64,000 bases of DNA from Dictyobacter arantiisoli. Lineage in GTDB: Bacteria; Chloroflexota; Ktedonobacteria; Ktedonobacterales; Ktedonobacteraceae. The notes under the pieces are model-generated. The model was not told where the DNA came from. It did not search any database and was given only the letters and a program-made list of their open reading frames with translations. Position 1 is the stretch's first letter. Each line of letters begins with the position of its first letter. The translations under genes and the position numbers were made by a program. Of this stretch, positions 16,997-23,504 are shown piece after piece. Where the stretch lies: positions 12,246-76,245 of the forward strand of contig NZ_BIXY01000009.1 of the NCBI RefSeq assembly GCF_008326305.1. The letters are read 5' to 3'.

Positions 16997-17044
16997 AAAA
17001 GCATCTTTTCCATTATTCATATTGACTGGGAAAGATGCTTTTTT
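16997..17044 (+). terminator. Hairpin with T-run upstream of the exonuclease-like gene
   Basis: AAAAGCATCTTT (from 16997) pairs with AAAGATGCTTTTTT (to 17044) across a loop of about 20 bases. The A-run and T-run allow it to work on both strands. Since no plus-strand gene ends just before it, it may insulate or attenuate the downstream gene. Confidence 0.6.
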
Positions 17045-17045
17045 A

Positions 17046-17076
17046 TTTATGTGCATATCAAGGGTAATTATGAAGG
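17046..17076 (+). promoter_or_regulatory. Conserved TTTATGTGC element, copy 2
   Basis: TTTATGTGCATAT followed by AGGGTAATTATGAAGG lies directly after a hairpin and 81 bases before the gene at 17127. It is the closest relative of the copy at 22711. Confidence 0.4.
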
Positions 17077-17126
17077 AGTTTATCTACATACGAATACTTA
17101 TAAACAGAAAACTAAAGGAGAAACGC

Positions 17127-17933
17127 ATGGATCTAAACAAAGCTGTAGCAGAAGTGGATAGTATGCTTGATCGAGAGATCTCATATCGAGGTGCGGGTGG
17201 AGTAGAAGAGTTACTGGCATCGTTGAAAGCGCGTGCTCGACTAGATACATGTATTGGAAGCATTGAGGAGACTACCTATAGCCTACGTCGCAAGCAGCGT
17301 CGCCTCTCAGACCTTCCACCACTAGATGTCGTACGCTGGGCACAAACGGTGCTTTGCATGCCCAATCTCGTTTTCTTAGAGCTGGATACAACGGGACTTT
17401 ATCAAGAAGCAAAGATCATCCGAGTGACCGTATTGGACGGCGTCGGCGCATGTCTTCTCGATCTCTTTGCAAGGACCTCTAACCCCATTCCTCAAAATAT
17501 TGAGCGTATCACAGGGATTACGAATCAAGATCTCCAGTCGAAAGGCCAAGATATCATCTCTGTGCTAGGGCAGCTGCAAGAGGTACTCACAGGGAAATAT
17601 GTCTTGTCATACAATCTCGATTTTGATACTGAGAAACTTCAAGAGGCAGCAGCTCGCCTCGAAATTGAGCCAACCCACTTTATTGGGGAAGACTTGATGC
17701 TACAGGCTACGCGCTACTTCGTTACGCAGCGGTATCCACGGTTAGAAACTGTCTGCCAGCAAATTGGAAAGCCATTGCCTGCACAGCCCGGCCAGATATC
17801 GATTGACCGAGCGAAAGGGCAGATTGCACTCATACATGCCATCGCGAATGCGGTCACAACGGCGCAACCGGCAACAACTCCCCCGGTGGATATTGACAAT
17901 AATGATGACGACTTAGATGAGCATCCGTTTTAG
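17127..17933 (+). CDS. DnaQ-like exonuclease-fold protein, catalytic residues altered
   Basis: This 268-residue protein starts at an ATG preceded by AAAGGAG. Residues about 80-245 follow the DEDD exonuclease plan. There is an exo I-like LELDTTGL near 84-91, where family members read D-x-E, and an intact-looking exo II YNLDFDTEKL near 162-171. The exo III region near 230-240 reads DRAKGQ instead of the usual HxxxxD pattern. Key acids and the His are therefore changed, so activity is doubtful. It may be a structural or regulatory relative, such as a polymerase clamp or proofreading decoy. The C-terminal tail is acidic (NNDDDLDEHPF). Confidence 0.65.
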   Translation: MDLNKAVAEVDSMLDREISYRGAGGVEELLASLKARARLDTCIGSIEETTYSLRRKQRRLSDLPPLDVVRWAQTVLCMPNLVFLELDTTGLYQEAKIIRVTVLDGVGACLLDLFARTSNPIPQNIERITGITNQDLQSKGQDIISVLGQLQEVLTGKYVLSYNLDFDTEKLQEAAARLEIEPTHFIGEDLMLQATRYFVTQRYPRLETVCQQIGKPLPAQPGQISIDRAKGQIALIHAIANAVTTAQPATTPPVDIDNNDDDLDEHPF

Positions 17934-17938
17934 CCTCT

Positions 17939-18314
17939 GAAATTTCGGCTATTCGCAAAAGTGCGTGGGAATTATACAAGATGTTCACACGCTAATTTGT
18001 AACGGAGGATACGAAAAATGAACGGAACCTACCAAGTTATCAAGAACGGCAATCAGCCAGTCTATCAACACGGATCGCCATTTGAAGCAATGTCCATTCA
18101 GAAGAAATTACAGCGACATGCACAACGCAATCACAGCGGAGCCAATTATCAAGTATCCCCGCCTGTCTGTCCTGACTGCGAGTGCCCCATCCTTTTCAGC
18201 ATATTCACTGGTTACGTATGCGAGTGCGAACCAGAATAATTGTAGCAAATGTTACGGCGTGATGTGTGAAAGTTTTACACGATTCCACGCACTTTTGCGA
18301 ATAGCCGAAATTTC
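17939..18314. repeat. Inverted-repeat cassette around a small gene
   Basis: A perfect 30-bp inverted repeat, 17939-17968 and 18285-18314, encloses 316 bp. Similarity continues inward for about 35 bp in imperfect form (shared TTCACAC and GTAAC blocks). The enclosed segment contains one small zinc-ribbon gene. No target-site duplication is visible outside (ctct against aaca). It could be a mobile cassette, an invertible segment, or a pair of facing promoters. Confidence 0.7.
18018..18239 (+). CDS. Small zinc-ribbon protein inside the inverted repeat
   Basis: This 73-residue protein is preceded by GGAGGA eight bases before the ATG. The C-terminus carries four Cys: CPDCEC near 52-57 and YVCEC near 67-71. 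Together they fit a zinc ribbon. The N-terminal half is polar. It is the only gene between the 30-bp inverted repeats, so whatever acts on those repeats would move or control it. No known family was recognised. Confidence 0.6.
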   Translation: MNGTYQVIKNGNQPVYQHGSPFEAMSIQKKLQRHAQRNHSGANYQVSPPVCPDCECPILFSIFTGYVCECEPE

Positions 18315-18335
18315 AACAGGATAGGGGTTACGCAT

Positions 18336-18488
18336 TTGGCAACACTGCATAAAACGCAAGGGCGTGGCTTGAGTGAGATAAAACTGAAGCCAGTCCATCC
18401 GGCACAGTTCGCACTGTACTTCATTCTCGTAGTGCTCTGCATCCTGATTACTGCTGTCAGCATTCTTCTGATCACCACGCACATTTAG
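18336..18488 (+). CDS. Small membrane protein, 50 aa, TTG start
   Basis: The TTG start is preceded by AGGATAGGGG, a strong ribosome site 8 bases upstream. The product has a basic N-terminal 25 residues and one hydrophobic helix (FALYFILVVLCILITAVSILLI) at about 26-47. A 27-residue membrane ORF follows 12 bases later, so both may be translated together. No family was recognised. A small membrane regulator or toxin-like peptide is possible. Confidence 0.5.
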   Translation: MATLHKTQGRGLSEIKLKPVHPAQFALYFILVVLCILITAVSILLITTHI

Positions 18489-18500
18489 AAAGAGCTGCAC

Positions 18501-18584
18501 ATGAAATTCTTACTCTTTTGCATCGTCGTCGTGCTTATCGTTGTCGCCATGACCACTCTTATCGTCTTAGCGACGCGCATCTAA
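18501..18584 (+). CDS. Very small hydrophobic protein, 27 aa
   Basis: This tiny ORF encodes a single hydrophobic helix from residue 3 to 24 (KFLLFCIVVVLIVVAMTT and onward) ending in a basic TRI. AGAGCTG lies just before the ATG. Its position between two other small membrane genes supports expression, but length alone cannot prove it. The composition resembles type I toxins or small membrane regulators. Confidence 0.4.
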   Translation: MKFLLFCIVVVLIVVAMTTLIVLATRI

Positions 18585-18652
18585 TTGGATCACATACTAT
18601 CGACAATCATATTGGCAGGCCAAATTTACAGAAACAAGAAGGGGATAATCCT

Positions 18653-18895
18653 ATGAAACAGACATTTCCAAAGAGCACAGTATCCGCTGCTCACAACGCA
18701 TTCGCGCAGACCATGATTGGATTTGAGCACGCCATGTACGCGAACTTCCACCACCTGACCTACTTACCTATTATTCTCTTCCTGATCGCCGGTGGGATTC
18801 TGCTGGCGTCATTCAGCACGAAGCATGGCGGAGCGCGCGCCGCTAGCTATGCCGTGGCTATCCTGCTCGTCGTCGCCTGTGTGTTCATCATCTAA
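18653..18895 (+). CDS. Small membrane protein, 80 aa
   Basis: AAGGGGAT precedes the ATG at 18653. The 80-residue product has two hydrophobic helices, about 38-56 (LTYLPIILFLIAGGILLAS) and 63-80, separated by a short basic loop, and a polar N-terminus. This suggests a hairpin membrane protein with a cytoplasmic or external N-terminal tail. It continues the run of small membrane genes; no family was recognised. Confidence 0.55.
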   Translation: MKQTFPKSTVSAAHNAFAQTMIGFEHAMYANFHHLTYLPIILFLIAGGILLASFSTKHGGARAASYAVAILLVVACVFII

Positions 18896-18915
18896 AAATA
18901 TCAGAAAGGCAACTC

Positions 18916-19098
18916 ATGGAGAAGGATACGCCCATCTATAAAAATTTCGAAGATGCACAAGCTGCACTGGACCGGGGCGAAGAAGTTCGTATTGAAGTTG
19001 AGCCCTTCACGGTACCATTGGATTTGTTAAGACTGGCGCGCCAATTTCAGGATAAAGAACGGTTGAACCAGTGGCGGGCCACTGAAGGGATCAATTAA
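18916..19098 (+). CDS. Small acidic protein, 60 aa
   Basis: This 60-residue soluble protein follows a good ribosome site (AGAAAGGCAA). The N-terminal part (FEDAQAALDRGEEVRIEVE) looks like a beta-alpha-beta unit, and no Cys residues are present. Its TAA stop overlaps the ATG of the interrupted zinc-ribbon gene (TAATG), implying translational coupling. Function is unknown. Confidence 0.5.
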   Translation: MEKDTPIYKNFEDAQAALDRGEEVRIEVEPFTVPLDLLRLARQFQDKERLNQWRATEGIN

Positions 19099-19280
19099 TG
19101 GACAAACAAACGTGTGTTAACTGCTAAGGTTGGCCGCCAACCACCTGCGCCAGCTGCGACTAACCTTTCTGTGGAGAGTGCAATGATGCGCTCAACGAAG
19201 AACAAGGCAAGGAATGAGATGGCATGTGTTGGAAGTGCCGCGAAAAGCACGCTGGCACCTACGACGGCGAGGACAAATAG
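19098..19280 (+). pseudogene. Zinc-ribbon gene interrupted by three in-frame stops
   Basis: From the ATG at 19098, coupled to the previous stop, one frame runs for 60 codons to TAG at 19278-19280. It contains TAA at codons 10 and 22 and TGA at codon 40. In spite of these, four regularly spaced CxxC pairs are kept: CVNC, CASC, CGEC and CWKC, as in a double zinc ribbon. The simplest reading is a young pseudogene with point mutations only and no frameshift. Stop readthrough is an alternative with no direct support. Without readthrough only a 9-residue peptide would be made. Confidence 0.55.
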
Positions 19281-19299
19281 TTTTTGAAAGGATATCGAT

Positions 19300-19536
19300 A
19301 TGGATTATTGCACTTGCGGGGGTCCTCTGGACTTCTCACCAGATGGCGTTCATTGCCTATCATGCTCGGAGGCGGGCTCATTTGTGCAGGTTGACAGCGT
19401 ATCCAGCATGGTTACTGACATGCGTGCTGCTGGCTTCTCTGCTTGGAGCACTGGCGGTGGTTTCGCTACTAATATGACCGATGAAGAGTACAGCACGTTT
19501 ATGACTGCTCGTGGATACGTTCGCGACGACACATAA
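19300..19536 (+). CDS. Small zinc-ribbon protein, 78 aa
   Basis: GAAAGGATATCG precedes the ATG. The first 25 residues form a compact zinc ribbon: CTCGG at 4-8 and CLSCSEAG near 19-26. The remainder (about 30-78) is a soluble alpha/beta stretch with an acidic end. The preceding pseudogene is also a CxxC protein, so the two may be related copies. An overlapping hydrophobic reading frame (19214-19477) lacks a ribosome site and is not preferred. No named family was recognised. Confidence 0.5.
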   Translation: MDYCTCGGPLDFSPDGVHCLSCSEAGSFVQVDSVSSMVTDMRAAGFSAWSTGGGFATNMTDEEYSTFMTARGYVRDDT

Positions 19537-19944
19537 AAAATGGTAGCTCTTGCGAGCCACCACATTGAAACATTCGATGCTTGGCTTAGTTCTAGGCAGT
19601 CCTGGCCGGGCATCTAAAGAAAGAATACCACAAGAGGAACAAGTCACAGAAGTTTCGATTATGGACGCGCGGACCAATCGCCGCGCTGGTCTTCACAATG
19701 GCTATCTACAGTTTCGATCACTATGGTTTTATCGGTGTTATCCAGGGATGTGTTTTTCTCGCGGGGTTGGTTGTATTCTTGCTCATGCTCATCTTGGGAG
19801 CATCGAAATAGTTCTTTTGAGTTAGCGGCGCTAGTTTTCGAGGCGAGCGCCGCCAACGACTACACACGATATGGAGTACCAGGCGTAGCTATGCTTAGTA
19901 TACCATAGCGATGCGACCTGGACTCCTGGTAAAGGAGTACTGGC
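19537..19944 (+). other. Low-coding stretch with fragments and a dyad
   Basis: No confident gene is seen in this 408-bp stretch. A 25-codon ORF (19540-19617) has no ribosome site. A short ORF at 19698-19811 encodes one membrane helix but also lacks one. Upstream of it the same frame is open to a TAG near 19590 without an ATG, as in a decayed gene. At 19888-19909 GCTATG/CATAGC form a dyad; together with ACCAGG and CCTGG around it this may be an operator or terminator for the next gene. Confidence 0.35.
19698..19811 (+). CDS. Possible one-helix membrane peptide, 37 aa
   Basis: The product begins MAIYSFDHYG and continues into a hydrophobic helix (about 12-33) ending GASK. The frame stays open another 35 codons upstream with a plausible hydrophobic stretch (IAALVFT) but no standard start codon. 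It may therefore be the remainder of a longer two-helix membrane gene. There is no visible ribosome site. Low confidence. Confidence 0.25.
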   Translation: MAIYSFDHYGFIGVIQGCVFLAGLVVFLLMLILGASK

Positions 19945-20586
19945 ATGGAAATCAAAGAGAAGGTTGCGACATCTTCTTCAAACTTTGGTCTAGCTTGGAT
20001 TGTTGTTGTGGTCATCCTATGCGTCGTCGCATATAGCATGCTAAATACTACGAAGCCTACTGCGCATCCTGCTCAAGCAGTACAGACATCATCACAGCAG
20101 AATGTTACATCGGCGGGCACAATGTCTATTTACGGATCACCTACTATTAGTACCAGCCAGATCGACAAGATCCTTGCTGCCTACCACTCCCCCGCGGCAG
20201 GTACAGGATCGTATCTCTACAACTCTGCTCTGCAATATGGCATAGACCCCGTTGTCCCGGTAGCCTTCTTCATGCATGAGAGCATTCTAGGGACGCAAGG
20301 TGAGGCCACCGCAACACTAGCATTAGGCAATGAGCGCTGCATCACTGACCGGCCTTGTATTGATCAGAGTAGGGGCGGATACGCACAGTTCACCAGCTGG
20401 CAAGATGGCTATCAGCACTGGTTTGATTTACTGACCGGCCCTGTCTATAAAGGTGCTGGCCTCACGACGATACAGCAGATTATCCCCGTCTATGCGCCTA
20501 CGGCCGATAACAATGATGAGCAAGCGTATATTAACGCCTTGATCTACTCCATTGACGCCTGGAGATCGGGAAAGGTGGTGATCTGA
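19945..20586 (+). CDS. Membrane-anchored lysozyme/glucosaminidase-like protein
   Basis: This 213-residue protein has one N-terminal membrane helix near 16-36 (AWIVVVVILCVVAYSML) and a Ser/Thr/Gln-rich linker to about 70. A globular domain with lysozyme/glucosaminidase-like features follows: YGIDPVVPVAFFMHESILGTQG near 99-120 carries the presumed catalytic Glu. YAQFTSWQDGYQHWFDLL near 150 resembles the substrate-side helix of the family. It would sit outside the membrane and cut peptidoglycan, as cell-wall hydrolases of conjugative elements and phages do. AAGGAG is present upstream. The stop overlaps the next start (TGATG). Confidence 0.65.
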   Translation: MEIKEKVATSSSNFGLAWIVVVVILCVVAYSMLNTTKPTAHPAQAVQTSSQQNVTSAGTMSIYGSPTISTSQIDKILAAYHSPAAGTGSYLYNSALQYGIDPVVPVAFFMHESILGTQGEATATLALGNERCITDRPCIDQSRGGYAQFTSWQDGYQHWFDLLTGPVYKGAGLTTIQQIIPVYAPTADNNDEQAYINALIYSIDAWRSGKVVI

Positions 20587-20774
20587 TGAAACATAAGATC
20601 ACATCTTACCGCCAGGACGAGCTTTACACCACACCGCAAGAATATGAGACCGAGGCCAATACCGACGAGGAGGCATCGGCCAAGATACAGCAACTTCGAC
20701 AATCAGGATACACCATTTCAGGCTGGCTTCAGACAGTAGATCAGACTGCACTGCAACCAAAGAAAGGCAAATAA
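20586..20774 (+). CDS. Small hypothetical protein, 62 aa
   Basis: This 62-residue soluble protein is coupled to the lysozyme-like gene by a TGATG overlap. It is polar, with a central acidic helix (ANTDEEASAKIQQLRQ) followed by GYTISGW, an alpha/beta arrangement. It ends one base before the ASCH gene. Function is unknown; coupling suggests co-production with its neighbours. Confidence 0.55.
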   Translation: MKHKITSYRQDELYTTPQEYETEANTDEEASAKIQQLRQSGYTISGWLQTVDQTALQPKKGK

Positions 20775-20775
20775 C

Positions 20776-21213
20776 ATGCCAACATATAGAGCTTTATCCG
20801 TTCGACAGCCTTATGCAGATTGGATCTGCAATCCTGAAAAACTTCAATCAGTTGAGGTTCCAGTGAAGGATATTGAAAACCGTGACTGGCCTACGTCATA
20901 TCGCGGGCTCGTCCTCATTCACGCATCAAAAACTTTTGAGGACATGGCATTGCCTCATTGGAATTGTGTGTTTCCGCGCTTACACGAAGTCACCGGGCAA
21001 AACAAAGAAGACTACGCCCTGGGCACTCTTGTAGGTGTCGCAAAGCTTACCGACTGTCTTCTGTGGAGTACTGACAAGTGGTTTGTGGGGAATTATGGAT
21101 TTCTCTTCACGAACATCCATGCACTGAAAGAGCCTATCCCTTGCAAGGGTAAGCTCGGGTTCTTTCCTGTCACACTGGATATCGATCTGGAGGATGCAAA
21201 ATATTATGTTTGA
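20776..21213 (+). CDS. ASCH-domain protein
   Basis: This 145-residue protein fits the ASCH (PUA-like) fold. RALSVRQPYADWI lies at 5-17, VKDIENRDWPTSYRGLVLIHASK at about 29-51 with the typical ENR and HASK elements, and a C-terminal GFLFTNIHALKEPIPCKGKLGFF. ASCH proteins are thought to bind RNA or modified nucleotides, and some are amidohydrolases acting on modified cytidines. In this element it could recognise methylated or modified nucleic acid, but that is inference. It follows the 62-residue gene by one base. Confidence 0.75.
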   Translation: MPTYRALSVRQPYADWICNPEKLQSVEVPVKDIENRDWPTSYRGLVLIHASKTFEDMALPHWNCVFPRLHEVTGQNKEDYALGTLVGVAKLTDCLLWSTDKWFVGNYGFLFTNIHALKEPIPCKGKLGFFPVTLDIDLEDAKYYV

Positions 21214-21258
21214 TCAAATCAACCTAGCACAAGGCAGAAAGAAAGGCAAGGACACTCG

Positions 21259-21513
21259 ATGAAAACGACACATCCATTTGACGCTGGCAATATAGCAATC
21301 TATATGGCACGTACTGCCACACAAGAGTATGTCGAAGACCAGGCAGCGCAAGGCAAGCTCTTAGAGGTGGCTAAAGACGAGCAGCGCGCCGTCGCCTATC
21401 TCGCCCATACTTCACTCTCACAGTACATGGCATCGGGTCAGATCAAGGTATCCATGATCGAACGTTGGATCTGCGAGGCGGTGGCCAGTGCATCGCAAGC
21501 TCACCTGCATTAA
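21259..21513 (+). CDS. Hypothetical helical protein, 84 aa
   Basis: This 84-residue soluble, helical protein (ATQEYVEDQAAQGKLL, RAVAYLAHTSLSQYM) has no Cys cluster or membrane helix. AAAGGCAAGGA precedes the ATG by several bases. No family was recognised. It lies at the end of the lysozyme-ASCH group, before a hairpin-containing spacer. Confidence 0.5.
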   Translation: MKTTHPFDAGNIAIYMARTATQEYVEDQAAQGKLLEVAKDEQRAVAYLAHTSLSQYMASGQIKVSMIERWICEAVASASQAHLH

Positions 21514-21605
21514 AGAGTGTCGGTCGTCACTGCACATGGGTCATCCTGTGTGCAGCAGAGGCCCGATAGTCGGACCTGATAAAGAAAGAAAGTGAGATCC
21601 ACCAA
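21514..21605 (+). promoter_or_regulatory. Spacer with hairpin and repeated dyad
   Basis: CTGCACA (21530-21536) can pair with TGTGCAG (21549-21555). A palindrome-like CCCGATAGTCGG lies at 21562-21573 and recurs at 22042-22053, at the end of the next gene. The pair flanks the gene at 21606-22049 and may mark a small regulatory unit. Confidence 0.3.
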
Positions 21606-22049
21606 GTGAAACAGTATCCAGACCCACAAGAGCATTTTAACAATTACCTGGAGCGAGCTGTAAAAACCTATGCGGATGGTTTACAGAAGGCTAATTTAGA
21701 ACCTAGCCCTATCCTTGATCGCGCGATGTCTAGACGCATATCGAAAGGGGCGCGAGAGGACTATGAAGAGCAATCTGCACGAGTGCTTCTCCATAATCTC
21801 AATGAGATCGAGAAGAAATACAAACCGATAGAAGATCAGGTTAGAAGATCGAACGCACGTGCTCGCACTATCATATGTCCATTCGCTATACTCTTCTTCA
21901 TTTGTGCGTCCTGGTATGCATTTGGACATAAAGATAGTACAGGCGTGATTATGGGAACAATTTGCGTTATTTTTGCCCTGATATTTTTTGCAATATGGGT
22001 CACATGGGCACTCATTGACCGACCAGTGGAAATCAAACAATCCCGATAG
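21606..22049 (+). CDS. Membrane protein with helical N-terminus, 147 aa
   Basis: The start is GTG at 21606, with AAAGTGAG upstream. Residues 1-85 are charged and helical, probably cytoplasmic. Two membrane helices follow, near 93-109 (IICPFAILFFICASWYAF) and 115-137. The C-terminus is short and basic. The stop lies within a CCCGATAGTCGG dyad that also occurs just upstream of the gene. The layout is like other membrane proteins of this element, and no family was recognised. Confidence 0.55.
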   Translation: MKQYPDPQEHFNNYLERAVKTYADGLQKANLEPSPILDRAMSRRISKGAREDYEEQSARVLLHNLNEIEKKYKPIEDQVRRSNARARTIICPFAILFFICASWYAFGHKDSTGVIMGTICVIFALIFFAIWVTWALIDRPVEIKQSR

Positions 22050-22154
22050 TCGGTCGATCCAAGAGACTGGTTATATGTTGGTTTTGGATCGGCGCAGATT
22101 TAAACGACGATCATGAATGAGTTCAATAGAATCAGCAGTAGACAAGGAGTTGTA

Positions 22155-22352
22155 ATGTTTTCCCAAATGCTGCCATGGTTGATTATTGCTTGTCTTGTCG
22201 GTGTGATCGCGGGTCTAATTATTGGGACGTATGTTGGTTCATCATTGCTTCAACGACATGAGAAAGCGGCACAACCGCAGCCTTTGACATATCCGCAGGG
22301 TCCTACTCGCTATCTAGATGATGATCACTACGATAGAAGACCTCGACGTTGA
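22155..22352 (+). CDS. Small membrane protein, 65 aa
   Basis: AAGGAG lies 8 bases before the ATG at 22155; an in-frame ATG at 22113 has no such site. The product has one membrane helix near 5-30 (LPWLIIACLVGVIAGLIIGTYVGSSLL). A soluble, Pro/Asp/Arg-rich tail of about 35 residues follows. The arrangement is that of a small bitopic membrane protein with a cytoplasmic tail; no family was recognised. Confidence 0.5.
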   Translation: MFSQMLPWLIIACLVGVIAGLIIGTYVGSSLLQRHEKAAQPQPLTYPQGPTRYLDDDHYDRRPRR

Positions 22353-22422
22353 TAGCTATCATGAAAACATAATCAACCCTTATAGCAGCTGCTGTAGGGA
22401 CTTTTCTTTTGCGAGGTGAACA

Positions 22423-22665
22423 ATGTCTGGTGAAAAAAAAGAGTACAAATGTTACATTTGTGGCAATACGTTGGTTCGTTGGGTAACAACCTGTAGATGT
22501 TGTGGTCAGGCCATTTGTTCTCATCACGTAGGAAACCCAAACGATCTCGCGGGAAACTTTGTTTCCTGTACAAATCCGAGATGCATGGAAGCAGTGAAAA
22601 GAGAGAATCGACGCGCTCTATCCTTGTTTAAAAAGTCTTTGTTTGAAAAGTGGTCGAGAACCTAG
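22423..22665 (+). CDS. Small zinc-finger protein, 80 aa
   Basis: GCGAGGTG precedes the ATG. The protein has eight Cys and two adjacent His in pairs: CYIC near 10-13, CRCC near 25-28, CSHH near 33-36 and CTNPRC near 50-55. They are arranged like a treble-clef or RING-type double zinc site. A basic helical tail (KRENRRALSLFKKSLF) follows. A nucleic-acid or protein adaptor role is likely in general terms. It is the last gene before the xis-int module. Confidence 0.6.
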   Translation: MSGEKKEYKCYICGNTLVRWVTTCRCCGQAICSHHVGNPNDLAGNFVSCTNPRCMEAVKRENRRALSLFKKSLFEKWSRT

Positions 22666-23012
22666 ATAACACCGTCAGCCCTTGTAGCCTTTGCAGAGAG
22701 CTTTCTGTACTTTATGTGCACGTAGAGGGTAGTAGTGAAGGGCTATACACGCTCCTGAAGTGTTCGCAATGATCCATTGTATGCATCACCTTTAGTGAAG
22801 TGTGCTCGTGAGGAGGACATGCATTGAAAGCGCAGTTCGAATTCAAAATCGTAGATTTGTGGGTTGGGGCCTTTTTGAAACGCTCTGACAATATTCTGCA
22901 TATCTGGGTGTGCTTCATTCCTTGCATACCTCTGCATGTGCAAATTATGTCTAGATCTATCAAAGGCAATGAATAATCTTCCAGTACTGAGTTGAAAAGA
23001 GAGGATACAGCC
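22666..23012. promoter_or_regulatory. Non-coding region before the excisionase gene
   Basis: This 347-bp stretch has no convincing gene; the open minus-strand frames lack ribosome sites. It holds the third TTTATGTGC element at 22711-22741, just after a small hairpin. This is the likely control region of the excision/integration genes. GAGAGG upstream of 23013 is the excisionase ribosome site. Confidence 0.4.
22711..22741 (+). promoter_or_regulatory. Conserved TTTATGTGC element, copy 3
   Basis: TTTATGTGCACGTAGAGGG followed by TAGTAGTGAAGG matches the copy at 17046 at about 24 of 31 positions. It lies about 300 bases before the excisionase start. Confidence 0.4.
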
Positions 23013-23258
23013 ATGACGACACGAGAAAAGAAACGAAATCCGTCCAAATTACAAGAGGCAATTACACTCTCACCTTCCGATCTTCAATTATTATCAATCA
23101 CACAGACAATGAAGCTCCTCAACCTCGGCCGCACAAAGGTATATGACCTCATCAATCGCGAGGCACTGCCTACGGCAAAGATCGGGGGCTCAACGCGGAT
23201 ACCCCTTGCGGAACTAAAGACATGGATTGAGCAGCGTAAAACGACAAAAAGAGAGTAA
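23013..23258 (+). CDS. xis: Excisionase-like helix-turn-helix protein (element A)
   Basis: This 81-residue DNA-binding protein is of the MerR-like excisionase type. Residues about 28-75 contain SITQTMKLLNLGRTKVYDLINREALPTAKIGGSTRIP in outline, the winged helix of this family, ending in the wing and a helix LKTWIEQ. The ATG is chosen for its GAGAGG site. It lies upstream of the integrase gene and is separated from it by a hairpin. The protein at 27577 is a close homologue. Expected role: control of the direction of integrase action. Confidence 0.8.
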   Translation: MTTREKKRNPSKLQEAITLSPSDLQLLSITQTMKLLNLGRTKVYDLINREALPTAKIGGSTRIPLAELKTWIEQRKTTKRE

Positions 23259-23277
23259 GAGCGGTTGCACTTTACTG

Positions 23278-23315
23278 AAAAGCCTCGTGTCACCCCTTGC
23301 GGCATGAGGCTTTTG
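23278..23315 (+). terminator. Hairpin between xis and int (element A)
   Basis: AAAAGCCTC (about 23278-23286) pairs with GAGGCTTTT (23306-23314) and the right arm ends in T residues. It lies 20 bases after the xis stop, so xis and int may be controlled separately. Confidence 0.65.
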
Positions 23316-23504
23316 CTTTATCTCTTTTTGAGGCACTGCTATCAATATGCCTATTAACTATCAAATTTACTATTGTAAGCCTCATAGAAGCCCTTAAGTA
23401 ACGTGCAAGTAGTTTTTCCTATGAGAAACGAGAAGAGGCACTTCTTGCACCTCTCCGAACGATACTAAAGTTAGCATTGAGGCTTGAAATAAGGAGAAAC
23501 TACG

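Larger units (their letters stand above)
16798..17126. promoter_or_regulatory. Divergent intergenic region with hairpin and conserved element
   Basis: This AT-rich stretch lies between two diverging genes. It should contain promoters in both directions; TATA-like sequences near 16868-16920 are too many to choose from. A strong hairpin is at 16997-17044 and the second TTTATGTGC element at 17046-17076. AAAGGAG before 17127 is the ribosome site of the next gene. Confidence 0.45.

Noticed and set aside
19098-19280. Stop-codon reassignment or selenocysteine in the interrupted zinc-ribbon gene
   Set aside because: Both TAA and TGA are involved, all other genes in the window use these codons as ordinary stops, and no SECIS-like hairpin is evident. 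A pseudogene is simpler.
19214-19477. 87-codon hydrophobic frame overlapping the zinc-ribbon gene
   Set aside because: No ribosome site, and it overlaps a frame with a clear Cys pattern and a good start.
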